The notes: generated by a model from the sequence alone, not told the origin. A DNA stretch of 19,397 bases from an uncultured Alistipes sp. (GCA_900553175.1 USCH01000031.1:1-19397); one strand, 5' to 3'. Shown: positions 1-7,744, counted from the first letter of the stretch. Made by a program: numbers and translations.

Positions 1-84
1 GAAGAGGAAGAGGAAGAGGAAGAGGAAGAGGAAGAGGAAGAGGAAGAGGAAGAGGAAGAGGAAGAGGAAGAGGAAGAGGAAGAA
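1..84 (+). repeat. (GAAGAG)n hexanucleotide microsatellite
   Basis: Thirteen perfect GAAGAG units are followed by one GAAGAA unit. The left edge is cut by the window, so the array may be longer. The tract is in frame and encodes only Glu, so gain or loss of units changes the length of the acidic run without a frameshift. The plus strand is pure purine over 84 bases. Confidence 0.95.
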
Positions 85-183
85 GCCGTGCGCCGCATGC
101 GGTTGCAGCTGGCTGCGCAGGTGGCCCGCATGATCCGCAGCGGCATGAAGCTGCTGGGCATCGACATATCCGAACGGATATAG
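1..183 (+). CDS. C-terminal fragment of unidentified protein with poly-glutamate run
   Basis: The frame is open from base 1 and ends at TAG 181-183, so the gene starts outside the window. The first 28 codons are all Glu, encoded by alternating GAA and GAG. They are followed by a 32-residue basic, amphipathic tail that starts AVRRMRLQL and ends LLGIDISERI. The tail looks like one or two helices with several Arg and Met residues. I do not recognise the family. A long acidic linker before a short conserved-looking C-terminal helix is a common architecture for a tethered interaction motif, but no function can be assigned from 60 residues. The strongest evidence that it is a real gene is the in-frame hexamer repeat, the stop codon and the hairpin 13 nt downstream of the stop. 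Confidence 0.6.
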   Translation, partial: EEEEEEEEEEEEEEEEEEEEEEEEEEEEAVRRMRLQLAAQVARMIRSGMKLLGIDISERI

Positions 184-195
184 GAGACGGACACG

Positions 196-238
196 ATTGC
201 GAACGCCCCCGCGGAAATTCCGCGGGGGCGTTCGCAAT
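196..238. terminator. 19-bp perfect hairpin between convergent genes
   Basis: Arms 196-214 and 220-238 are exact reverse complements around a 5-base loop (AAATT). The hairpin lies between the stop of the left plus-strand gene (183) and the stop of the minus-strand SPFH gene (259), the usual place for a bidirectional terminator. Neither side has a strong T tract, so a Rho-independent role is probable but not proven. Confidence 0.7.
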
Positions 239-258
239 GATATGAATAAAAAGAGCGT

Positions 259-1128
259 CTATTTGCCGCCAAGGTTGATGAACGGCAAAGCCCCGCCGCC
301 CGAATAGGTGGGCAGCTTGCCGTCCCACTTGTCGATGGCATCCTGCTGCACGAGCAGTGCACTGAGCGACTGAGCCACCACGCGATTGTAGTAGGCTTCG
401 CCATCGCCTTTGATGCGCAGAGCCTGCGCCTCTCCCTGCGCCCGGGCGATTTCGATTTTGGCATTGGCTTCGGCCTCCTTGACCTTGTTTTCGGCTTTCA
501 GCGCATTCTGCACCGCTTCGTTCTTGGCGTTGATCGCCTCGGCCAGCGACTGGGGCGGCGTGATCTGCGAGGTGAACTCCTCGACGATGAATCCCTCGGA
601 CGAGAGACTTACCTCAAGACGCTTGCGCACCTCCGATTCGAACTCGCCGCGATGCGACATGAGATAGTCGGAGGTATACTGGTTGGCGCAGGTGCGATAG
701 GCTTCGTAGATGCAGGTGCGGATGTAGCCGTCCTCGATTTCGGAAAGTGTCTTGCGGTACTTGGTGAAAACGGTCGTGGCTTTGTCGGGATCGAGCCGGT
801 AGGCGATCGTGGGATCCATAGTGAACTCCGAGGCATCCTTGGCGTTAACCCGGAAAGGTTCGTAGGTCTTGCGCTGGACGTAAATCGGGTATTCGAATAT
901 CTTCTGGGTAATAGGATTGAACCACACCCATCCCTTGCAGGTGCCCAGCACGCCGCCGTACTGGCTGGCATCGGACGACCACTTCTTGAAGCGAATGCCC
1001 ACCGAACCGCTGTCGATAGTCGTGCAGCTCGAATAGGCGATCGCAAACAGGAGCACAGGCACAGCGGCGAAAGCCCAGTAGCGGGCCCGGATCGCAGGAA
1101 AGTTGAACGAAAAATTTTTGCGTTCCAT
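259..1128 (-). CDS. SPFH/prohibitin-family membrane protein
   Basis: This is a 289-residue protein of the SPFH (stomatin/prohibitin/flotillin/HflK-C) family. Such proteins form membrane-associated rings or scaffolds that modulate proteases and membrane organisation. Residues about 16-34 form one hydrophobic segment, followed by Cys35 and the typical opening IDSGSVGIRFKKW. The SPFH core runs to about residue 190 and includes TPPQSLAEAINAKNEA. A helical, Ala/Glu-rich region at about 198-245 is the expected coiled coil. The start at 1128 is supported by a TATATTTG promoter element 44 nt upstream. The gene is divergent from serB and convergent with the poly-Glu gene. Cys35 follows the hydrophobic segment but has Tyr at -3, so it is not a good lipobox. 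The family is confident; partner and substrate are unknown. Confidence 0.9.
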   Translation of the reverse strand: MERKNFSFNFPAIRARYWAFAAVPVLLFAIAYSSCTTIDSGSVGIRFKKWSSDASQYGGVLGTCKGWVWFNPITQKIFEYPIYVQRKTYEPFRVNAKDASEFTMDPTIAYRLDPDKATTVFTKYRKTLSEIEDGYIRTCIYEAYRTCANQYTSDYLMSHRGEFESEVRKRLEVSLSSEGFIVEEFTSQITPPQSLAEAINAKNEAVQNALKAENKVKEAEANAKIEIARAQGEAQALRIKGDGEAYYNRVVAQSLSALLVQQDAIDKWDGKLPTYSGGGALPFINLGGK

Positions 1129-1171
1129 GATTCGGACGTTTTGGAGGATGAACGATAAGTTTGCTGTCTCG

Positions 1172-1179
1172 CAAATATA
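1172..1179 (-). promoter_or_regulatory. Bacteroidota -7 element of the SPFH gene
   Basis: The minus strand reads TATATTTG, matching the Bacteroidota sigma-factor -7 consensus TAnnTTTG, 44 nt before the start codon at 1128. A clear -33 TTTG is not present; only a TTCG-like sequence sits near the expected distance. Confidence 0.6.
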
Positions 1180-1222
1180 GGCAATTTCCCGACATGCCGA
1201 AGCGAAAACCGCAGAAGTTTAT

Positions 1223-1230
1223 TAACTTTG
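1223..1230 (+). promoter_or_regulatory. Bacteroidota -7 element of serB
   Basis: TAACTTTG matches TAnnTTTG and lies 33 nt before the serB ATG at 1263. No convincing -33 TTTG is visible. Its position argues against starts further upstream at 1161 or 1194 in the serB frame, because these would precede the transcription start. Confidence 0.6.
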
Positions 1231-1262
1231 TGCAGCAACCGCACAGAAACAACACCGCCGAC

Positions 1263-2483
1263 ATGCAAGACGTCGAAATCATCCAGATAAACATTTCGGG
1301 CGAGGACAAGCCCGGCATGACCTCGTCGCTGACCGAGATACTCGCCCGCTACGACGCATTCATCCTGGACATCGGCCAGGCCAACATCCACCGTTCGCTG
1401 ACGCTCGGCATCCTCATCAAGACGACTCCCGAAAAATCGGGATGCATCATGAAAGAGCTGTTGTTCAAGGCTTCGGAACTGGGCGTGATGATCCGTTTCA
1501 CCCCCATTTCGGAGAGCGAATACGAGGAATGGGTGGGCCGTCAGGGCAAAAACCGCTACATCATCACCCTGCTGGGCCGCACCGTGACGGCCCGCCACAT
1601 CGCCGAAGTGACGCGCGAGGTGGCCCGCCACGGGCTCAACATCGACGCCATCAAACGGCTGACGGGACGCATGCCGCTCCGCGAGGAGAACCGCGCGGCC
1701 AAGTCGTGCATCGAGCTCTCGGTGCGCGGATCGCTCACCGACGAGGAGCGCAGCGCCATGCAGGCCGGATTCATGAATCTGTCGGACACGGGGCTGGACG
1801 TATCGTTCCAGAAGGACGACATCTACCGCCGCAGCCGCCGCCTGATCTGTTTCGACATGGATTCGACGCTCATCGAAACCGAGGTGATCGACGAACTGGC
1901 CGACCGCGCGGGCGTGGGCGACCAGGTGCGCGCCATCACGGAGAGCGCCATGCGGGGCGAAATCGACTTCCGCGAAAGTTTCACGCGGCGCGTGGCCCTT
2001 CTGAAGGGGCTCGACGTGGGCGTCATGGACGAAATAGCCCGCAGCCTGCCCATCACCGAAGGGCTGGAGCGCATGATGACCATTCTCAAGCGCGTGGGAT
2101 ACAAGACCGCCATCCTCTCGGGCGGATTCACCTACTTCGGCAACTACCTGCGCCAGCTTTACGGGTTCGACTACGTATATGCCAACGAGCTGGAGATCGA
2201 AAACGGCCGTCTGACGGGCCGCTACGTGGGCGAGGTGGTCGACGGACGGCGCAAAGCCGAACTGCTGCGGCTGCTGTGCCAGTTCGAGGGGATCAACATC
2301 GCCCAGTCGGTGGCCGTGGGCGACGGCGCCAACGACCTGCCGATGCTCAACCTGGCGGGGCTGGGCATCGCATTCCACGCCAAACCCAAAGTGAAGGCCA
2401 CGGCACGGCAGTCGATCTCGACGATCGGGCTCGACGGCATTCTCTACTTCCTGGGCCTCAAGGATTCACGTATCGAAGCCTGA
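1263..2483 (+). CDS. serB: Phosphoserine phosphatase SerB with N-terminal ACT region
   Basis: This 406-residue enzyme hydrolyses O-phosphoserine to serine, the last step of serine synthesis, in the cytoplasm. Residues 1 to about 180 carry two ACT-like regulatory repeats (opening IIQINISGEDKPGMTSSL), which in this family bind amino acids. The HAD phosphatase domain follows. Motif I is D198-M-D200-S-T, with Asp198 the expected nucleophile. Motif II is Ser286-Gly-Gly, and motif III/IV is GDGANDLPM at 353-361, where the acidic residues bind Mg. Length and layout match Bacteroidota SerB. The start at 1263 gives the conserved N-terminus and lies downstream of TAACTTTG; the open frame continues 34 codons further upstream across the promoter. 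Two DUF5689 genes follow on the same strand, the first after 8 nt, suggesting co-transcription without an obvious metabolic link. Confidence 0.97.
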   Translation: MQDVEIIQINISGEDKPGMTSSLTEILARYDAFILDIGQANIHRSLTLGILIKTTPEKSGCIMKELLFKASELGVMIRFTPISESEYEEWVGRQGKNRYIITLLGRTVTARHIAEVTREVARHGLNIDAIKRLTGRMPLREENRAAKSCIELSVRGSLTDEERSAMQAGFMNLSDTGLDVSFQKDDIYRRSRRLICFDMDSTLIETEVIDELADRAGVGDQVRAITESAMRGEIDFRESFTRRVALLKGLDVGVMDEIARSLPITEGLERMMTILKRVGYKTAILSGGFTYFGNYLRQLYGFDYVYANELEIENGRLTGRYVGEVVDGRRKAELLRLLCQFEGINIAQSVAVGDGANDLPMLNLAGLGIAFHAKPKVKATARQSISTIGLDGILYFLGLKDSRIEA

Positions 2484-2491
2484 AAAAAAAA

Positions 2492-3280
2492 ATGACGCTG
2501 CGCCGGTCGTTGCGGAATGCGCTGGCCACTCTGGCCGTGCTGTCGGCGGGATGCCACGACTCCCGGTTCGGGGAGCCCGCAGGCGGCGGGGAGCCGCAGC
2601 CGCTCACGACGACGATCGCCTACGTGTGCCGCACGTTCACGGGCGAGCCGACGCTCGTAACGGGCGACCTGCGGGTCGAGGGGCGCGTGACGACTTCGGA
2701 CCGGGCCGAGAATTTCTACCGCACGTTCTGCATCGAGGAGGAGGGCGCCGCGATCGAGGTGATGGCGGGGCTGGACCATCTGCACAACGACTTTCCCGAA
2801 GGGACGCTCGTGCGGCTCTCGCTCAAGGGGTTTGCGCTGGGACGCTACCGCGGGGTGCTGCAACTGGGCCGCATGCCCGCGGCCGGAAGCGGATTCGCCA
2901 CCGATTTCATCGGCTCGTCGCGCGCGGCGCTCGACCGGGCGGCGGAGAGAATCGAAACGCCACCCGTTCCGGCGGAGCCCGCCATACGGCGGATCGACGA
3001 ATTGACGGCCGTCATGTGCGGCACGCTGGTGCGCATCGACGGACTGCATTACGCACCCGAGGAGGCGGAGCCGGAGCCGGGGACTTCATGGGCGGGATAC
3101 CGCCGCTTCGAGGACGACCGCGGTGCGGAAATATACACCTACGTCCGCGCCTATGCCCGTTTTGCCGAGGAGGAGGTGCCCGCCGGGCGGTGTTCGCTGC
3201 GGGGCATTCTGCAATACGACGAACGAAGCGGGGGACGCTACATCATCAAGCTGCGCGATGAGGAGGACTGCATGCGGTAA
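2492..3280 (+). CDS. DUF5689-type lipoprotein (first of tandem pair)
   Basis: This is a 262-residue predicted lipoprotein. The first 20 residues are a short signal ending LSAG before Cys21, a good lipobox, so it should be anchored in a membrane, probably the outer one. The rest resembles DUF5689. One segment (GRVTTSDRAENFYRTF, residues 64-79) is followed by an acidic strand and a Gly-rich strand pattern ending in YRGVLQLG. The fold suggests a beta-rich, OB-like domain. The function of the family is not established. The ATG is 8 nt after the serB stop, preceded by a run of As rather than a Shine-Dalgarno sequence, as is common in this phylum. It overlaps the next gene by 23 nt, so the two proteins are probably made together. 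Confidence 0.85.
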   Translation: MTLRRSLRNALATLAVLSAGCHDSRFGEPAGGGEPQPLTTTIAYVCRTFTGEPTLVTGDLRVEGRVTTSDRAENFYRTFCIEEEGAAIEVMAGLDHLHNDFPEGTLVRLSLKGFALGRYRGVLQLGRMPAAGSGFATDFIGSSRAALDRAAERIETPPVPAEPAIRRIDELTAVMCGTLVRIDGLHYAPEEAEPEPGTSWAGYRRFEDDRGAEIYTYVRAYARFAEEEVPAGRCSLRGILQYDERSGGRYIIKLRDEEDCMR

Positions 3281-4124
3281 GGAGGGGCTGCGGAGGGTTT
3301 TCGCAGCAGGATTGCGGGCGGTCGTCGCGGCGATTCCGGCGCTGACGGGCGCCGGATGCGACCGTTCGTCGGAGGCCTCGTTCGACGAGGTGCCCGCCCG
3401 GGTGGTCTCGATCGCCCACCTCAAATCGCTGTGCGAAGGCGAAGTGCGCACGATCACCGAACAGATCGCCGTATGCGGTGCGGTGACGGGCAACGACCGC
3501 TACGGCGAATTTCCGCGCGAAGTGGTGATTCAGGATGCGAGCGGCGGAATCACCGTGGCGGCCGACTACCCCGCCCTGCGGAATCCCTATCCGCTCGGGC
3601 GCGAACTGACCGTCTACTGCAACGGGCTGACGCTCTACGACCGCGGAGGCACCATCCGGCTGGGCAAACTGCCGCCCGACGACGCCACGGGCTGGGATGC
3701 CGAGACGCGCCGCTGCATTCCGGAGGAGGAGCTCGCGCGCCATCTGCGGCTGACCGGACGCGAAGCGTGCCGGCCGGAGCCCCGGGCCATCGGCATCGGC
3801 GACCTCGGACCGGCTCTCGCGGACGTGTACGTGCGTATCGACGGGGTGCGCTTCGCGCAGGGCGGACTCTGGTGCGACACCGATCCTGCAACGGGCCGGA
3901 CCGTCACAACGGAGCATGCGCTGACCGACGCGCAGGGGCATCCCCTGCCCCTGGCAGTGCGGACGTCCGGCACCGTCTTCTATGCCAGCGAGCCGCTTCC
4001 CGAAGGCTGCGGCTCGCTATGCGGCATTCCCGACTGGTTCGGCGGAGCCTGCACGCTCCGGATCACGGCCTTCGAAACGGCTTTCGTCACGGCAGCTGCA
4101 ACGTCTCCCACAGCATATCCTTGA
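3258..4124 (+). CDS. DUF5689-type exported protein (second of tandem pair)
   Basis: This is a 288-residue protein related in layout to the preceding one. It has a basic N-terminus, a hydrophobic stretch (residues 14-33) and Cys34 in the context LTGAGC. The residue at -3 is Gly, so lipidation is less certain than for its neighbour. The body has the DUF5689-like pattern: CGAVTGNDRYGEFPREVVIQ (73-92), an acidic-to-Gly strand, then PLGRELTVYCNGL (112-124) and GGTIRLGKLP (130-139). The ATG at 3258 is the last ATG before the signal sequence and lies inside the upstream gene (23-nt overlap), suggesting translational coupling. The 3' end overlaps obgE on the other strand by 38 nt. Role unknown. In Bacteroidota such proteins often accompany TonB-type receptors, and one lies nearby at 5222-7660. 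Confidence 0.8.
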   Translation: MRRTACGKEGLRRVFAAGLRAVVAAIPALTGAGCDRSSEASFDEVPARVVSIAHLKSLCEGEVRTITEQIAVCGAVTGNDRYGEFPREVVIQDASGGITVAADYPALRNPYPLGRELTVYCNGLTLYDRGGTIRLGKLPPDDATGWDAETRRCIPEEELARHLRLTGREACRPEPRAIGIGDLGPALADVYVRIDGVRFAQGGLWCDTDPATGRTVTTEHALTDAQGHPLPLAVRTSGTVFYASEPLPEGCGSLCGIPDWFGGACTLRITAFETAFVTAAATSPTAYP

Positions 4125-5103
4125 GCCGGGCGACGTTGAGCCCCGAAACCGACGAAATGAAGATCGAGGGGATGCCCTCGGGCAGGTGCGCACGCATCTG
4201 GCCGATGAGCTCGTCGTCGAGCATGTCGCACTTGGTGACGGCCAGCAGACGCCGCTTGTCCAGCAGTTCGGGGTTGTACTGCGTCAGCTCGCCCAGCAGC
4301 ACCTCGTAGTCGCGCCGCACATCGCCGCTGTCGGCGGGAATCATGAACAGCAGCACAGAATTACGCTCGATGTGGCGCAGGAAACGGGTGCCCAGTCCGC
4401 GCCCCTCGTGCGCCCCCTCGATGATGCCCGGGATGTCGGCCATGACGAAAGAACGGCCGTCGCGCACCTCGACGATGCCCAGATTGGGTTCGAGCGTGGT
4501 GAACGCATAGTCGGCGATCTTGGGCCGCGCAGCCGAAACGACCGACAGCAGGGTCGATTTGCCGGCATTGGGGAAGCCCACCAGACCGACATCGGCCAGC
4601 ACCTTGAGCTCCAGGACGAAAGCCCCCTCGTCGCCCTCCTCGCCGGGCTGGGCGTAGCGCGGCGTCTGGTTGGTGGCGCTCCTGAAGTGCCAGTTGCCCA
4701 GCCCTCCGCGGCCGCCCCGGAGCAGCACGAGCCGCTCGCCGTCTTCGGTCACCTCGCCCACGGTTTCGAACTCCTGGGTGCCGTCCTCCCGCTCCACGAG
4801 CCGTTTGGCGACCGTGCCCAGCGGCACGGGAATCACGATGTCGGAGGCATCCTTGCCCGACGAGCGGGCGCCCGAACCGTTCTGCCCGTCTTCGGCGAAC
4901 TGGTGGCGCTGGTATTTGAGGTGGATGAGCGTCCAATACTGGCGGTCGCCCCGCAGGACGATGCTGCCGCCCTTGCCGCCGTCGCCGCCGTCGGGGCCGC
5001 CGAAAGCCACGAACTTCTCGCGGCGGAAGTGGGCCGAGCCGGCGCCGCCGTGGCCCGAGCGGGCGAAAATCTTCACGTAGTCGACGAAATTGGAACCTGC
5101 CAT
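4087..5103 (-). CDS. obgE: Obg family GTPase (ribosome assembly)
   Basis: This 338-residue GTPase associates with the 50S subunit and acts in ribosome maturation and stress response. The N-terminal glycine-rich Obg fold (about 1-160) includes FGGPDGGDGGKGGSIVLRG (34-52). The G domain shows G1 GFPNAGKST (176-184), the TT of switch I (202-203), G3 DIPG (223-226), G4 TKCD (290-293) and G5 SSVSG (317-321). No C-terminal OCT domain follows, which agrees with the short Bacteroidota form. The start at 5103 is 20 nt downstream of a TATCTTTG promoter element. The 3' end overlaps the convergent DUF5689 gene by 38 nt. Identity is secure. Confidence 0.97.
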   Translation of the reverse strand: MAGSNFVDYVKIFARSGHGGAGSAHFRREKFVAFGGPDGGDGGKGGSIVLRGDRQYWTLIHLKYQRHQFAEDGQNGSGARSSGKDASDIVIPVPLGTVAKRLVEREDGTQEFETVGEVTEDGERLVLLRGGRGGLGNWHFRSATNQTPRYAQPGEEGDEGAFVLELKVLADVGLVGFPNAGKSTLLSVVSAARPKIADYAFTTLEPNLGIVEVRDGRSFVMADIPGIIEGAHEGRGLGTRFLRHIERNSVLLFMIPADSGDVRRDYEVLLGELTQYNPELLDKRRLLAVTKCDMLDDELIGQMRAHLPEGIPSIFISSVSGLNVARLKDMLWETLQLP

Positions 5104-5122
5104 GATGCGCTTGTTTTGAGCG

Positions 5123-5130
5123 CAAAGATA
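5123..5130 (-). promoter_or_regulatory. Bacteroidota -7 element of obgE
   Basis: The minus strand reads TATCTTTG, an exact match to TAnnTTTG, 20 nt before the obgE ATG. It suggests obgE is transcribed independently of the barrel gene upstream. No TTTG is seen at -33. Confidence 0.6.
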
Positions 5131-5221
5131 ATGCTTTTTTCCGATTTGCGGGCCGGACGGCCCCGAAGTGCGGAGTTTGCGGCGAAAAACGGAGAGACGG
5201 CCCGGCAGATGCGCCCGCCGC

Positions 5222-7660
5222 TCAAAAACGGCACGAAAGCGTCAGCGAGAAGGTGCGCGGCCAGGCATAGGTGTAACGCGTGTCGTGGGGCCGGAAGTAG
5301 AGGCCGTCGCCCGCCGTGACGCGCCTTACGCGCGAGGATTCGTAGCCGTCGACGGCCATGCGGCGCGCACCGGTCAGGTTGTGCACCGCCAGCGTCGCCG
5401 CCAGACGCGCACGCCCCAGATCGAACGATTTGAACAATGCGGCATCGCCCGTAAAGGCGTCGGGCAGACGCTGCTGGGTCATGAAGTCGGCGAAAGCCTC
5501 GGCCGTGGTGCCCGCCTGACGAAGGATGCGCCCCGTGCGGCGCACCAGCGACGGCTCGACCCAGCGCAAACCCGCATACCCGGCCGAAAGACGCACGCCC
5601 CACCCTTTCGGGCCGAAATAGGAGAGCCCGGCCGTGGCCGTGAGCTGCGGCGCCCCGCCCGTCATGCAGCCGCCGACGAAACTTTCGGCCCGTGTGTCGA
5701 CGGCCGTGTTGTCGGCATCGGAGAGCAGCGTGACCTCGGGGTTGCGGATGTAGCGGTAGCGTCCGGCCGAAGCGGCGGCCGAAAGCCGCCAGCGCGGGGA
5801 GAGCCGCACCGAGACGGCCGCCTCCGCGCCCAGCATGCGGTCGGCGATCCGCGTGACGGCTGCATCGCAATAGAGCCCCGACAGATCGTCGAAGCAGCGC
5901 AGCGACTGCACGCCGTCGTACTGCGCCGTAAGGAATCCCGCCGCCTGGAACTCGACGACGGGCGTCGCGAAGCGCCAGCCGAGCTCCGCACCGAAGAAGC
6001 GGACGGCATGCGGATCGTCGATCGTGCGGTTGTTGTAGAGAGGCTGGACGAAAAGCGCTTCGGCATCGGGTGCCCCGGCTCCCGCCGCAGCCTCAAGATG
6101 GAGGTGGCTGCGCGCAGAGAAGGCCCACCCCATCGAGAGCTTGGCCGCGCCGACCGGAAAGCGCAGCGTGCGCGAACGTCCGAAGGAGCGGTCGCCCGCG
6201 AACAGCTCCTTCTCCATGTGTCCGCGCCGGAACAGCCGCACATCGCCCGCCTCGGCGGCGACAGAGAGCTGGAAACGGTCGCAGCGGAAGTCGGCGCGCA
6301 GGCTTATGCGCGCCTCGTGCTCGATCATCGAATAGTCGTAACCGAAACGGTCGCCTTCGGCGATGCGGCGGCCGGGGCGGCGCAGGTCATTCTGCAACAG
6401 ATTGCCGAACGTATCGTCGTCGACCAGCCACTGGTCGATGTCGTCGAGCCAGGAGGCGCCCAACAGGTCGCGCATGCGTTTGAAGCTGCGCACGACGCGG
6501 CGGCTCCACGAAAGGGCGCAGCCGACCGTCGTCCGTTCGCCCAGATGCGTTTCGCCGCCGGCGGCAAGACGCAGGTCGCAGAGCCTCTCGGCCCGGTCCT
6601 CGAGGGCATAGACGGCCCGGCCGCCCGCCGAGCGGTTCATCGCGATGAGGTAATCCCAGTCGATCTGCGTGTAGCGCGCATCGTTCGTCCGCCAGGCTTC
6701 GCCGGTCTCCCGGTCGCCGGCAAACGACGGCATATAGCGATAATGGTCGGGCAGAGGCGTGCGGGCATCGTACCATCCCAAGGCGCTGTAGCGCCGCAAT
6801 CCCGCCTCGACGCCCAGCGTCGCGAAGAGCGAGGAGGCCGGCGAGACGGCTCCCCGCCAGCCGACGACGGTCTGCGGCAGCCATTCGCGACGGACGCGCG
6901 CGTTGCGGACCTTGCCGTCCTGAAAGCCCCAGGCGGGATTGTAGAGCCGGTCGCCCGTCAGACAGAACGCCTCCTCGGTGGCTGCGAGCCGCATGCCCCG
7001 CACCGAAAGCGGGAGGATGGTCACGAGCGACAGCCGCTGACTCCCGCCCCAGCGGCGCGAGAGGCGGAACGCTGCGGTCGCCGCATCGGTGAACACCCCG
7101 CCGACATACAGATCGCGCCCCGTCCGCAGATCGGCGGCGGCAGCGCAGCTCCAGCCGCCCCGCCACTCGTCCGAAGCGGCGAAACGGGCGCCGACCAGAT
7201 AGTTGCGGCCCGAGAAATGCACCGAAGCCCGGCGGGGCCGCAACGGGAGGGCGTCGGCGAAGGAGAATTCGCGCAGACCGCCCACGCCTCCCGCGACGCC
7301 CACGACGCCCGCACCGCCGGAGGAGAACCCCGCTCCCGGCCGGGAGCGTTCGTCGGCCCCCAGCAGGCGCAGCGCCCGGAAGCTGCGGTAGGAGACCTCC
7401 ACGCCGTCGAGCGAGGCCGTCTCGCTGCGCCAGGAGCGGCCGCGGCGGCACAGAGCGACCGGAGGCAGCGAAAAAGCCGTGCAGGCACCGTAAAGATCAT
7501 CGGCCGCGAACTGGGCCCGGTAGAACAGCGAGGAGTCGACCCGCAGCACCGGTTCGGGTGCCTCGTAAGCGTCGTAGGGACGCCACTCTTCGCGGAAAGT
7601 CTGTGCGGCGGCACCGGTCGCAAGGAGGCAAAGCAGCAGGCCGCAGAGACTTTTCAGCAT
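5222..7660 (-). CDS. Reduced TonB-dependent-receptor-like outer membrane barrel
   Basis: This is an 812-residue predicted outer membrane beta-barrel. The N-terminus is a classic signal peptide (LLLCLLATGAAA then Gln20). The C-terminus ends TFSLTLSCRF, with the terminal Phe of outer-membrane barrels. Between them is a long alternation of aromatic-rich amphipathic strands. Residues about 55-130 resemble the second half of a TonB-receptor plug: an RGRSWRSETASLDGVEVSYR segment, then a Gly-rich stretch (about 109-128). The N-terminal carboxypeptidase-like domain, a TonB box and the first plug half seen in full-length Bacteroidota receptors are not apparent. Promoter elements lie just upstream, and the pepD terminator separates it from pepD. 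It may work with the DUF5689 lipoproteins at 2492-4124; substrate unknown. Calling it a functional receptor is uncertain; the barrel is more secure. Confidence 0.8.
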   Translation of the reverse strand: MLKSLCGLLLCLLATGAAAQTFREEWRPYDAYEAPEPVLRVDSSLFYRAQFAADDLYGACTAFSLPPVALCRRGRSWRSETASLDGVEVSYRSFRALRLLGADERSRPGAGFSSGGAGVVGVAGGVGGLREFSFADALPLRPRRASVHFSGRNYLVGARFAASDEWRGGWSCAAAADLRTGRDLYVGGVFTDAATAAFRLSRRWGGSQRLSLVTILPLSVRGMRLAATEEAFCLTGDRLYNPAWGFQDGKVRNARVRREWLPQTVVGWRGAVSPASSLFATLGVEAGLRRYSALGWYDARTPLPDHYRYMPSFAGDRETGEAWRTNDARYTQIDWDYLIAMNRSAGGRAVYALEDRAERLCDLRLAAGGETHLGERTTVGCALSWSRRVVRSFKRMRDLLGASWLDDIDQWLVDDDTFGNLLQNDLRRPGRRIAEGDRFGYDYSMIEHEARISLRADFRCDRFQLSVAAEAGDVRLFRRGHMEKELFAGDRSFGRSRTLRFPVGAAKLSMGWAFSARSHLHLEAAAGAGAPDAEALFVQPLYNNRTIDDPHAVRFFGAELGWRFATPVVEFQAAGFLTAQYDGVQSLRCFDDLSGLYCDAAVTRIADRMLGAEAAVSVRLSPRWRLSAAASAGRYRYIRNPEVTLLSDADNTAVDTRAESFVGGCMTGGAPQLTATAGLSYFGPKGWGVRLSAGYAGLRWVEPSLVRRTGRILRQAGTTAEAFADFMTQQRLPDAFTGDAALFKSFDLGRARLAATLAVHNLTGARRMAVDGYESSRVRRVTAGDGLYFRPHDTRYTYAWPRTFSLTLSCRF

Positions 7661-7682
7661 ACTTCGGGGACTTTTTGTACTA

Positions 7683-7713
7683 CAAATATAGCAAGAATCC
7701 CCTTACGAACAAG
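7683..7713 (-). promoter_or_regulatory. Promoter of the barrel gene
   Basis: On the minus strand CTTG (7710-7713) is followed by a 19-nt spacer and TATATTTG (7683-7690). This fits the Bacteroidota pattern TTTG-N19-TAnnTTTG with one mismatch in the -33 box. The start codon is 23 nt downstream. The -33 box directly abuts the T tract of the pepD terminator. Confidence 0.7.
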
Positions 7714-7744
7714 AAAAAACGGGACCTGCCCCAGGCAAGTCCCG
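7714..7744 (-). terminator. Rho-independent terminator of pepD
   Basis: On the minus strand an 11-bp stem (one G-U pair) with a TGG loop, 7720-7744, is followed directly by six Ts (7714-7719). It begins 24 nt after the pepD stop, a textbook intrinsic terminator. Confidence 0.88.

Noticed and set aside
1161..1262. 34-codon N-terminal extension of serB
   Set aside because: It contains the TAACTTTG promoter element and has no family similarity; SerB proteins of this type begin at IIQINISGEDKPG.
609..2378. 589-codon minus-strand frame across serB and the SPFH gene
   Set aside because: It is antisense to serB, which has all its catalytic motifs, and has no recognisable domain.
2483..2492. A10 run at the serB/DUF5689 junction as a slippage site
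   Set aside because: The run begins in the serB stop codon and ends at the next ATG, so slippage there cannot fuse the two frames. It is better read as an A-rich translation start region.
5150..5163. GGGCC/GGCCC hairpin as terminator of the barrel gene
   Set aside because: The stem has only 5 bp and no T tract follows on the minus strand.
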